A stretch of DNA of 5,024 bases, taken from NCBI GenBank assembly GCA_937951995.1, contig CALGAG010000051.1, forward strand, positions 1 to 5,024, given 5' to 3'. Below, piece after piece: positions 1 through 5,024 of the stretch. A program made the position numbers and the translations under genes. Source of the stretch: an uncultured Bacillota bacterium (GTDB taxonomy: Bacteria; Bacillota; Clostridia; Tissierellales; Tissierellaceae). The first letter of the stretch is position 1; every line of letters begins with the position of its first letter. A model generated the notes under the pieces. That model did no database searches and was not told the origin of the DNA. It saw only the letters and a list, made by a program, of their open reading frames with translations.

Positions 1-28
1 AGATCCTTCAGCAAGCTTCAGGATGACA
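1..28. repeat. 28-bp imperfect palindromic repeat, copy 1
   Basis: This stretch is identical over 28 bases to 267-294, in the same orientation. Each copy has inverted symmetry: an ATCCT arm and an AGGAT arm, then a 2x2 mismatch, then an inner AG/CT pairing around a CAAG centre. It can therefore form a small hairpin on either strand. The left boundary is unknown because the copy starts at the first base of the window. It resembles the short dispersed hairpin repeats ending in AGGATGACA that I recall from many Firmicutes genomes. That likeness is from memory and unchecked. No transposase or target-site duplication is visible. Confidence 0.75.
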
Positions 29-31
29 TAA

Positions 32-232
32 CAGTTTTCAAAGCCCGAATGGTACTTTGCAAAGCAGTTCATATGAAAGAACGACTTTAAAATCCAGCGA
101 GGATTTCGAAGTGCCTTGATTCCTCCAAGCGAAGCGGCATAGGAATCAATGGAGAAAACGAGCTGATGATTTTAATCGGACTTGAATCCAGAACTGCGTG
201 CAAATACCTAAGGGCTAATTATTATATGACTG
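32..232 (+). ncRNA. Candidate structured noncoding RNA, family not identified
   Basis: No credible reading frame covers this segment, but it shows dense nested complementarity. The core is a long-range helix: 51-54 with 205-208, 56-61 with 199-204, and 64-70 with 191-197. That is 17 Watson-Crick pairs, broken only by a bulged C55 and a small internal loop (A62-A63 opposite G198). Outside it, 42-46 pairs with 212-216, and 32-36 with 228-232 (last pair U-G). Inside it, 116-124 pairs with 141-149 (9 perfect pairs, extended by CC/GG across a bulge), with a GCGAAGC mini-hairpin in its loop. The plus strand is favoured because the closing stem contains a U-G pair and the unpaired segments are purine-rich (for example 151-162 and 72-84). 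I see no convincing promoter or U-tract terminator. The size would suit a clostridial RNA such as the raiA motif, but I could not confirm membership of any family. It could also be a cis element of an unseen left-hand gene. Confidence 0.6.
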
Positions 233-266
233 CCGAAATGACAGATGAGTCGAATTGTGGGGTCAA

Positions 267-294
267 AGATCCTTCAGCAAGCTTCAGGATGACA
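267..294. repeat. 28-bp imperfect palindromic repeat, copy 2
   Basis: This is a perfect second copy of 1-28 in direct orientation. The flanks differ straight away on the right (AATTC here, TAACA after copy 1), so the repeat ends at base 294. The two copies bracket the candidate RNA at 32-232. The ATCCT/AGGAT arms could form a weak hairpin, but no U-tract follows on the plus strand. A role as a rho-independent terminator for the RNA is therefore not supported. Confidence 0.8.
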
Positions 295-347
295 AATTCT
301 TATGTCACCTTGGATTAGCAAGGATAGTATCAATGCAAAGGAAAATC
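295..347. other. Intergenic stretch with no identified feature
   Basis: This AT-rich spacer lies between the second palindromic repeat and the T-tract of the operon terminator. I see no reading frame with a ribosome binding site, no promoter pair with sensible spacing and no strong hairpin. The 34 bases between the candidate RNA and the second repeat (233-266) are equally uninformative. Confidence 0.5.
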
Positions 348-378
348 AAAAAAGAAAAGCCCAGGTCTCCCCAGGCTT
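348..378 (-). terminator. Intrinsic terminator of the ABC transporter operon
   Basis: Read on the minus strand, AAGCCTGGG pairs with CCTGGGCTT to give a 9-bp stem (357-378) with two internal G-U pairs. It is closed by a GAGA tetraloop of the GNRA type and followed at once by a T-rich run with one interruption (TTTTCTTTTTT). The stem starts four bases past the permease stop codon. The G-U pairs, the GNRA loop and the T-tract all make sense only for minus-strand transcripts, so it acts in one direction and closes the operon. Confidence 0.92.
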
Positions 379-382
379 AAAA

Positions 383-3300
383 TTAATCATTTGCTTTCAT
401 TGACTCAACCATTTCAATGTTCCTTATCTTACGACCCATAAACAGGTTAACTATAAAGGAGAATATCAGGGTGATAACGGCTGAAAGCACAAAACTCATC
501 CATCTGATATCCCTACCAAACATTGTATCCGGGTCCTCAATGGTCTTGATGATGAACTCATGCATATAGGTTCCAAGAACCAAACCCACACCAATTCCAA
601 TCAAGGTGAGAATGGCAATCTCCCTGAAGATGTGTGAGGTTACCTCTTCATTGTGAAAACCGAGCACCTTGAGGGTTGCAAGCTCCTTTTTCCTTTCATT
701 GACATTTATATTGGTAAGATTGTAAAGGACAATAAATGCAAGTAGTCCAGAGGCAACAATAATGACTAAGACAATGTAGTCTATGCTCCTAACAAGGTTG
801 TCGAAACTCCTTCTGGTCTGGCTCAGCAATTCAACATTACGAACCGAGTCCTCCAAAAGCAGCCGCTCCACAAAACCATCCTCTTCATCACCCGTCAAAT
901 CTCCTATCCTTACAAGGGCGCTATTTGTGGGTGATGGTCCAAACACGGCCTCATACTGGGCGAAATCCACATACAAGTAGTTGCCTAGATAGTTTTCAGT
1001 GATATTCGTTACCTTAAGCTGGCCACGGTTTTCATCAGAGTCCTCATATAGGATTGTATCACCGATGGATACCCCAAGAACCTCCGACAGCTTTTCTGTT
1101 ATTATCACATACTCTGCCCCAGGCAGTATAATCTCCCTGGACTCCCGATCCCTTATGAGGATATTCTCTGAAAGCCCTTCTGGGTCATGAAACACCCTTA
1201 AGTTAATATCCAGGAGATCATTGTTATGTCTTACTATCCCCTTATCAGAGTACACTCCTGTGTATGATTCCACATGGTCCAGGTTCTCCACCAGCTGGTC
1301 AAGTGGTTCTTTGGACAATTCTTCCTCATCAAGTTCCACATTTATCTGGTACATAAATATATGGTCAAACTGACTGCCCGCAAAATCACGTATTGAATCC
1401 CTCATGCCAAATCCCATCACAAGCAGGGCCGTACATCCGGATATTCCCACAACAGTCATATAGAAATGCTTCTTGTACCTGAATATGTTCCTGGCAGTGG
1501 ACTTCATGTTGAAACTCATTTTACGCCATAGGGGTCCAATTCTCTCCAGGAGTATCCTCTTGCCTGCCTTTGGTGCCCTTGGCAGCATGAGGGTAGCCGG
1601 TTTCTCCCCCAGGGCTTCATTTGCCGCATATACAGTCACTCCAACTGTACTCAAGACTGCAATTCCCGATGCCACAAATGCAATTCTGGCATTATATTCT
1701 GAAACAAAGGGAGGAAGGTGGAACATCACTCCGTATGCATTCCAGATAACCCTTGGTATCAGCTTAAATCCAACCAACTGGCCTGCTGCACTTCCCAGTA
1801 TGCTTGCAAGACTGCAGTAGGCTACATATTTTCCGATTATTGATGTCCTCCTGAAACCCAACGCCTTAAGGATCCCTATTTGGGTCCTTTCCTCCTCTAT
1901 CATTCTGGTCATTGTGGTCAGTGAAACCAGGGCTGCCACAAGATAGAAGAATATTGGAAAGAACTTGGCAATGGCAGCAACCTTATCCGCGTTCAATTGG
2001 AAGTTTACAAAGCTCATATTTGATTCCCGGTCCAAAACGTACCACTCAGGCATCTCCAGGTCCGCTATTTCCCTTTCAGCATCCATTAGGTCTGCATAGG
2101 CATCTGCAAGCTCTTCCTCTGCCTTGGACTTCTCCTCAAAATATTCAGCTTCCCCTTCCTGGAGGTCAACCACTCCATCATTGTATTCCCTCCAGCCATC
2201 AGCCAGTTCTCTTCTTCCATCGGCTATCTCCCTTTCAGCATCTGCCACCTCTTCTGCAAGTGTAACCTTTGCATCCTCAATTTCAACCAGGCCGTCCTTG
2301 TACTCCTTCCAGCCATCCTGGATGTCTAACAATCCATCATTATATTCCTTCCAGCCATCGTCAAGTTCTCTTCTTCCATCGGCAAGTTCCAGCTCTCCGT
2401 CTCTTAATTCCTTTTCTGCATCCTCAAGCTCAGCCTTTGCATCATCAAGCTCTTTTCTGGCATCCTCAAGCTCCTTCTCCCCTTCTTGGAGTTCCTTCTG
2501 GGCATCCCTTAGGTGGGCTCTTCCATCATAGTACTCATCCCAGCCATCATCCAGCTGTCTTCTGGCATATTCCAATTCCCTTTCTCCTGACAGGATCTGG
2601 TTCCAGCCACCGATAAGCTGGTTTGGGTCTGGGAGCTCTTCCAGTTGGGCGTTTATATGGGTCAATCCTGCTTCAGCTGCGGCAAGATTTGTTTTCGCTT
2701 CATCAAGGTCTCCTTCCAGGTCAATTATTATTGCCGAATCCGTTGTTGTCTCAAGCTGGCCTTCATAATAACTAATTTGCTGCTTAATACCCTCAATATT
2801 TCCCTCAATCTCAACTTTTTTTGCCTCCAGCTCAACCTTGGCCCCACCGATTGCACCACGAAGAACAGCCTGTCCCGAGACTGTGCCAACCAGGTCCTGG
2901 GGAGTGAAGCCCTCCAGCTTGAAATTGTCTGCAATCTGGGACACTCCTGCAAGGAGCTGGTCTTTGCCTTCCTGGAGGTCTTTCACTCCTGCTGCATACT
3001 CATCCTCTCCAGCCTGGAGCTCTCGCCTTCCCCGCTGGAGGTCTCTTTCACCCCTTGCAAGCTCCCTTTTCCCATCCTGGAGCTTTTCAAGGCCCTTGGC
3101 ATACTCCTTTTCTCCATCAAGGTATTCCTCTAGGCCATCCTCATATTTCCTCTTCCCATCCAAAAACTCCAGATATCCTTCATAGTATTCCTTTTCCCCG
3201 TCCTGGAGTTCAACAAGGGCATCAGCCAATTCTTTCTCGCCATCCCTAAGCTCCATATAGGCATCAGCAAGGTCCTCTTCTCCTTCTGCTATCTCCCTCT

Positions 3301-4300
3301 CTGCATCTGCCACCTCATCCCTAAGGGTTATTCTGGCATCTGCAAGTTCCTTTTCCCCATCCTGAAGGTCTCTTAATCCATCTGCAAGGTCCGCCCTTCC
3401 CTCAAGGATGTCCTGCCAGGCATCGGCAAGCTCCTGGTCTGCCTCTGCCTTTCCATCCTTGTATTCCTCCCAGCCATCGGCAAGCTCCTCCTCTGCCTCC
3501 CTCAGGACTTCCCCATATCTTATCTCTGATCTTTCCAGGGATATTCCATCAAGCTTGTCAACCAAACGCTGGATTTTAACTCCATACTCATTGGAGAAGG
3601 AGTCCAGTGAAATGGCGTCCTTTGCTGTAATATAGAGGTCTGTCCAGTTTTCCAATGCATAGCTGGACTGGTCTGAGTAGATGATTGCTCCCAGTCTTCC
3701 ACTTCCAACATTGGTCACTTCCCTTTCAGTGGAGAAATGGAAGGTGTTGCCCACAACTCCAACCACCTCATAGGTAAGGACTCTAAAGTAGTCCTCTATA
3801 TCCTCATAGTCCTCATTCTCAGAAGAAATGGTTATTGTAGATCCCAAGGGAATTTCGGCAAGATAGGTACCGCTTCTTTCAACAAGGACCTCATTGGATT
3901 TTAGGGGCATCCTTCCCTCAAGCAGTTCCAGCCTGTTTATGTTCGCTTCTCCCCTTATTAATGGCAAACCATATATCCTTGTGACAAGTGTCCCGTTTTG
4001 GGAGGTATCTACAAGCATATCCAGCACATATGCGGGCATGACTTCGCTGACCTCCTCCAGTTCTGCAACTGTTTGAAGGTCATCATCTGTGATACCCATG
4101 GTACCCTTTATGAAGATGTCAGCCATATTGTTCATGTCGTAGTATTCATCAACTGAATTATGCATATCCGGTGTTGTTACCAGAAGTCCTGAAAGAAATC
4201 CAACGCCCAGTGCCACAATCCCAAATATGGCTGCAAATCGTCCAAAGCTTTCAATGAATTCTCTGGATACAATCTTTCCATATGCGTTTTTCACTACCAT
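383..4300 (-). CDS. Large FtsX/MacB-type ABC permease with inserted long coiled-coil hairpin
   Basis: This is the 1305-residue membrane subunit of a mechanotransmission-type ABC system, paired with the ATPase encoded just upstream. It has two modules. Module one has TM1 (about 20-42), an extracytoplasmic domain (about 43-260), a coiled-coil insertion (about 262-748) and TM2-TM4 (about 776-798, 825-848, 872-892). Module two has TM5 (about 946-966), a second extracytoplasmic domain (about 970-1165) without coiled coil, and TM6-TM8 (about 1173-1197, 1225-1247, 1267-1288). Each module has an FtsX-type cytoplasmic coupling segment: RTQIGILKALGF at 805-816 and RKKELATLKVLGF at 1203-1215. These are where the ATPase would dock. 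The ATG overlaps the ATPase stop by 7 bases and has AAAGGA four bases upstream. Its N-terminus reads straight into TM1, so I keep this start. MacB-like subunits have one module (about 400-650 residues), so the duplication plus insertion explains the size. The 1+3/1+3 layout argues against a BceB-type permease. Substrate unknown: export, lipid handling or cell-wall enzyme control are all possible. Confidence 0.95.
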   Translation of the reverse strand: MVVKNAYGKIVSREFIESFGRFAAIFGIVALGVGFLSGLLVTTPDMHNSVDEYYDMNNMADIFIKGTMGITDDDLQTVAELEEVSEVMPAYVLDMLVDTSQNGTLVTRIYGLPLIRGEANINRLELLEGRMPLKSNEVLVERSGTYLAEIPLGSTITISSENEDYEDIEDYFRVLTYEVVGVVGNTFHFSTEREVTNVGSGRLGAIIYSDQSSYALENWTDLYITAKDAISLDSFSNEYGVKIQRLVDKLDGISLERSEIRYGEVLREAEEELADGWEEYKDGKAEADQELADAWQDILEGRADLADGLRDLQDGEKELADARITLRDEVADAEREIAEGEEDLADAYMELRDGEKELADALVELQDGEKEYYEGYLEFLDGKRKYEDGLEEYLDGEKEYAKGLEKLQDGKRELARGERDLQRGRRELQAGEDEYAAGVKDLQEGKDQLLAGVSQIADNFKLEGFTPQDLVGTVSGQAVLRGAIGGAKVELEAKKVEIEGNIEGIKQQISYYEGQLETTTDSAIIIDLEGDLDEAKTNLAAAEAGLTHINAQLEELPDPNQLIGGWNQILSGERELEYARRQLDDGWDEYYDGRAHLRDAQKELQEGEKELEDARKELDDAKAELEDAEKELRDGELELADGRRELDDGWKEYNDGLLDIQDGWKEYKDGLVEIEDAKVTLAEEVADAEREIADGRRELADGWREYNDGVVDLQEGEAEYFEEKSKAEEELADAYADLMDAEREIADLEMPEWYVLDRESNMSFVNFQLNADKVAAIAKFFPIFFYLVAALVSLTTMTRMIEEERTQIGILKALGFRRTSIIGKYVAYCSLASILGSAAGQLVGFKLIPRVIWNAYGVMFHLPPFVSEYNARIAFVASGIAVLSTVGVTVYAANEALGEKPATLMLPRAPKAGKRILLERIGPLWRKMSFNMKSTARNIFRYKKHFYMTVVGISGCTALLVMGFGMRDSIRDFAGSQFDHIFMYQINVELDEEELSKEPLDQLVENLDHVESYTGVYSDKGIVRHNNDLLDINLRVFHDPEGLSENILIRDRESREIILPGAEYVIITEKLSEVLGVSIGDTILYEDSDENRGQLKVTNITENYLGNYLYVDFAQYEAVFGPSPTNSALVRIGDLTGDEEDGFVERLLLEDSVRNVELLSQTRRSFDNLVRSIDYIVLVIIVASGLLAFIVLYNLTNINVNERKKELATLKVLGFHNEEVTSHIFREIAILTLIGIGVGLVLGTYMHEFIIKTIEDPDTMFGRDIRWMSFVLSAVITLIFSFIVNLFMGRKIRNIEMVESMKAND
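2078..2608 (-). repeat. Heptad Gly/Ala repeat, returning arm of the coiled-coil hairpin
   Basis: These bases encode permease residues 565-741. Gly or Ala occurs at every seventh position from 565 to 677 (17 in a row), then after an 18-residue step at 695, 702, 709 and 716, then after another 18-residue step at 734 and 741. The units read like G-x-x-E-L/Y-x-D, for example GWKEYND, GWKEYKD and GRRELDD. The strongly charged, Asp/Glu-rich helix has hydrophobic or aromatic residues at regular places, as in an extracytoplasmic coiled coil. At DNA level the units are imperfect. For instance 2273-2314 and 2315-2356 are neighbouring 42-base units that agree at about 31 of 42 positions. Confidence 0.88.
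2609..2944 (-). other. Non-repetitive middle segment of the permease coiled coil (probable hairpin tip)
   Basis: These bases encode permease residues 453-564, between the two arms, where the Gly/Ala ladder stops. The first part (about 460-486) is Gly-rich and less charged (QDLVGTVSGQAVLRGAIGGA). It is followed by two probable helices (about 487-518 and 526-556) joined by a TTTDS turn, and then a Pro-containing linker (ELPDPNQL). In an antiparallel hairpin this is the part furthest from the membrane, so it is the best candidate for a contact site with a partner. No known domain is recognised. The tip assignment is inferred from the arm symmetry. Confidence 0.6.
2945..3475 (-). repeat. Heptad Gly/Ala repeat, outgoing arm of the coiled-coil hairpin
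   Basis: These bases encode permease residues 276-452. Gly or Ala sits at 276 and 283, then after an 18-residue step at 301, 308, 315 and 322, then after another 18-residue step at 340 and every seventh residue to 452 (17 in a row). Typical units are GEKELAD, GEKEYYE and GKRELAR. The helix probably starts earlier, near residue 262, with A269 one heptad before G276. The order of runs (2, 4, 17) is the exact reverse of the other arm (17, 4, 2). The Gly-every-seven pattern recalls the heptads of YhgE/Pip-type phage-infection proteins, but the rest of the protein is FtsX-like. Confidence 0.88.
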
Positions 4301-4998
4301 TCAATCCTTTCAATTGGCAAGGGGGCTGGGTTTGTTGACATCTCCGATACCTGTCCGTTCTTCAGGTGTATAACCCTGTCCGCCATCTGGGATATAGCCT
4401 GATTATGTGTTATAAGTATGACCGTCTTTCCAAACTCCCTGCAGGAATCCTGGAGTAGCTTCAGAATATTTTTCCCTGTCTCATAGTCAAGGGCTCCAGT
4501 GGGTTCATCGCACAGTAGTATCTTTGGGTTCTTTGCAAGTGCCCTGGCAATTGAAACCCTTTGCTGCTCTCCACCTGAAAGCTGGGCGGGGAAATTGTCC
4601 ATACGCTCACTTAAACCAACCTGGGAGAGGACCGTTGCAGGGTCAAGTGGGTCCTTGCAAATCTGGGAGGCAAGCTCCACATTCTCCAGTGCCGTAAGAT
4701 TCTGGACCAGGTTGTAGAACTGGAATACAAAGCCTACGTCATATCTTCTGTAGTCCGTTAGCTGGCGCTCGTTAAGGCTGCTCACAACCAGTCCATCAAG
4801 GACTATTCTTCCTCCATCACAGGAGTCCATGCCACCTAAAATATTTAGAACTGTGGTCTTCCCGGCACCTGAAGGCCCTACAATTACGCAGAATTCACCC
4901 TTGTCAATGGTGAAGCTTATGTCTTTGGCAGCTTCAATCTTGTGGTTTCCCATATAATAGTATTTAGTTACATTTTCCAAAACTACAAAATCCTTCAT
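4294..4998 (-). CDS. ABC transporter ATP-binding protein, LolD/MacB type
   Basis: This is the cytoplasmic ATPase (234 residues, a normal length for the family) that powers the FtsX-type permease encoded next in the operon. All nucleotide-binding motifs are intact. Walker A is GPSGAGKTT at 41-49, the Q-loop glutamine is Q93 (VFQFYNL), the signature is LSGGEQQRV at 140-148, Walker B is ILLCDEP at 160-166 with catalytic E165, the D-loop is GALD at 168-171, and the switch histidine is H198 (ITHN). The 'FQFYNLVQNLTALENVELA' stretch after the Q-loop and 'DEPTGALD' are typical of the LolD/MacB/FtsE branch. A GAGAGGGG ribosome binding site ends six bases before the ATG. The stop TAG lies inside the first codons of the permease gene (7-base overlap), which suggests coupled translation and a fixed subunit ratio. 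Family assignment is firm; the transported or regulated target is unknown, so no gene symbol is given. Confidence 0.97.
   Translation of the reverse strand: MKDFVVLENVTKYYYMGNHKIEAAKDISFTIDKGEFCVIVGPSGAGKTTVLNILGGMDSCDGGRIVLDGLVVSSLNERQLTDYRRYDVGFVFQFYNLVQNLTALENVELASQICKDPLDPATVLSQVGLSERMDNFPAQLSGGEQQRVSIARALAKNPKILLCDEPTGALDYETGKNILKLLQDSCREFGKTVILITHNQAISQMADRVIHLKNGQVSEMSTNPAPLPIERIEW
4305..4310 (-). promoter_or_regulatory. Ribosome binding site of the permease gene
   Basis: On the minus strand AAAGGA lies inside the end of the ATPase gene, four bases before the permease ATG. It is short and close to the start. Re-initiation by ribosomes finishing the ATPase at the overlapping stop may therefore matter as much as direct binding. 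Confidence 0.6.
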
Positions 4999-5024
4999 CA
5001 GATACCCCTCTCAGTCTCCATAAG
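4998..5024 (-). CDS. Possible 3' end of an upstream gene (partial)
   Basis: From the window edge one minus-strand frame stays open for eight codons (L-M-E-T-E-R-G-I). It then stops at TGA, which shares its A with the ATPase ATG (TGATG). Such one-base stop/start overlaps are common inside operons, so this may be the C-terminus of a co-transcribed gene, for example a regulator. Eight codons are too few to identify it, and an open frame of this length is likely by chance. It may instead be leader sequence. Confidence 0.3.
   Translation of the reverse strand, partial: LMETERGI
5005..5012 (-). promoter_or_regulatory. Ribosome binding site of the ATPase gene
   Basis: GAGAGGGG on the minus strand is a strong Shine-Dalgarno match ending six bases before the ATG at 4998. 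It fixes this start. No promoter is visible in the 12 bases left before the window edge. Confidence 0.85.

Noticed and set aside
1..40. Promoter for the RNA candidate in the first 30 bases (a CATAAC-like -10)
   Set aside because: The match to a -10 box is poor, and no -35 box can be seen at the right distance before the window edge.
267..294. Palindromic repeat as a terminator for the RNA candidate
   Set aside because: The stem is short and mismatched, and no T-tract follows on the plus strand.
2124..2531. Plus-strand open frame rich in Ser and Pro opposite the permease coiled coil (similar ones at 1912-2265, 2269-2616, 2838-3185 and 3055-3249)
   Set aside because: The open frames arise because the minus-strand Glu/Asp/Gly heptad codons read as Ser/Pro-rich codons on the other strand. 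They are low in complexity, overlap each other and lie fully within a clear gene.
2645..3133. 162-residue plus-strand frame opposite the tip segment
   Set aside because: It is Cys/Leu-rich without domain logic and antisense to a well-supported permease frame, so I treat it as a shadow.
2057..3517. Regular short repeats that could suggest a CRISPR array or minisatellite
   Set aside because: The period is 21 or 42 bases, with divergence throughout and an unbroken coding frame. No constant repeat alternates with unique spacers. It is explained by protein heptads.
383..4300. Assignment as a YhgE/Pip-family protein because of the Gly-every-seven heptads
   Set aside because: The membrane layout (1+3 and 1+3 helices), the two FtsX-type coupling segments and the adjacent LolD-type ATPase identify an ABC permease. 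Only the heptad style is shared.
4294..4998. Bacitracin-resistance (BceAB-type) transporter assignment
   Set aside because: The ATPase alone could fit, but the partner lacks the 10-helix BceB layout and is far larger. No two-component genes are visible.

Overview
The window looks like part of a chromosome from a moderate-GC Gram-positive bacterium, most likely a clostridial Firmicute. This is an inference from three things: purine-rich, well-spaced ribosome binding sites (GAGAGGGG), a compact ABC-ATPase/FtsX-type permease operon, and the 'GRF.AIF.IVALGVGF.SGL' permease N-terminus that I associate with Firmicutes. No taxonomic marker gene is present.

Most of the window (383-4998, minus strand) is one two-gene operon. 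It is read from right to left: a 234-residue ABC ATPase of the LolD/MacB type, then a very large (1305-residue) FtsX/MacB-type permease. The two genes overlap by 7 bases. The operon ends in a strong intrinsic terminator (348-378) just past the permease stop codon. A short reading frame that ends in TGATG at the ATPase start hints that another gene lies upstream, outside the window. Together the two proteins should form a mechanotransmission-type (type VII) ABC system: the ATPase works in the cytoplasm and drives movements of the extracytoplasmic part of the permease. The substrate or target cannot be read from the sequence.

The permease carries a roughly 480-residue extracytoplasmic insertion between its first extracytoplasmic domain and its second membrane helix. 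The insertion is two long heptad arms flanking a different 112-residue middle. The arms have a Gly/Ala at every seventh residue, and the ladder is palindromic in spacing: runs of 2, 4 and 17 ladder positions separated by 18-residue steps, then the middle, then 17, 4 and 2. Paired positions sum to 1017. This is the pattern expected of an exactly registered antiparallel coiled-coil hairpin, and it is the most striking protein feature here.

The left end (1-347) has no credible protein gene. It holds a roughly 200-nt segment (32-232) that folds into a long, nested, almost uninterrupted 17-bp helix with further hairpins inside. I interpret it as an unidentified structured noncoding RNA. Two identical 28-bp imperfect-palindrome repeats (1-28 and 267-294) bracket it. 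Positions 233-266 and 295-347 show nothing I can name.
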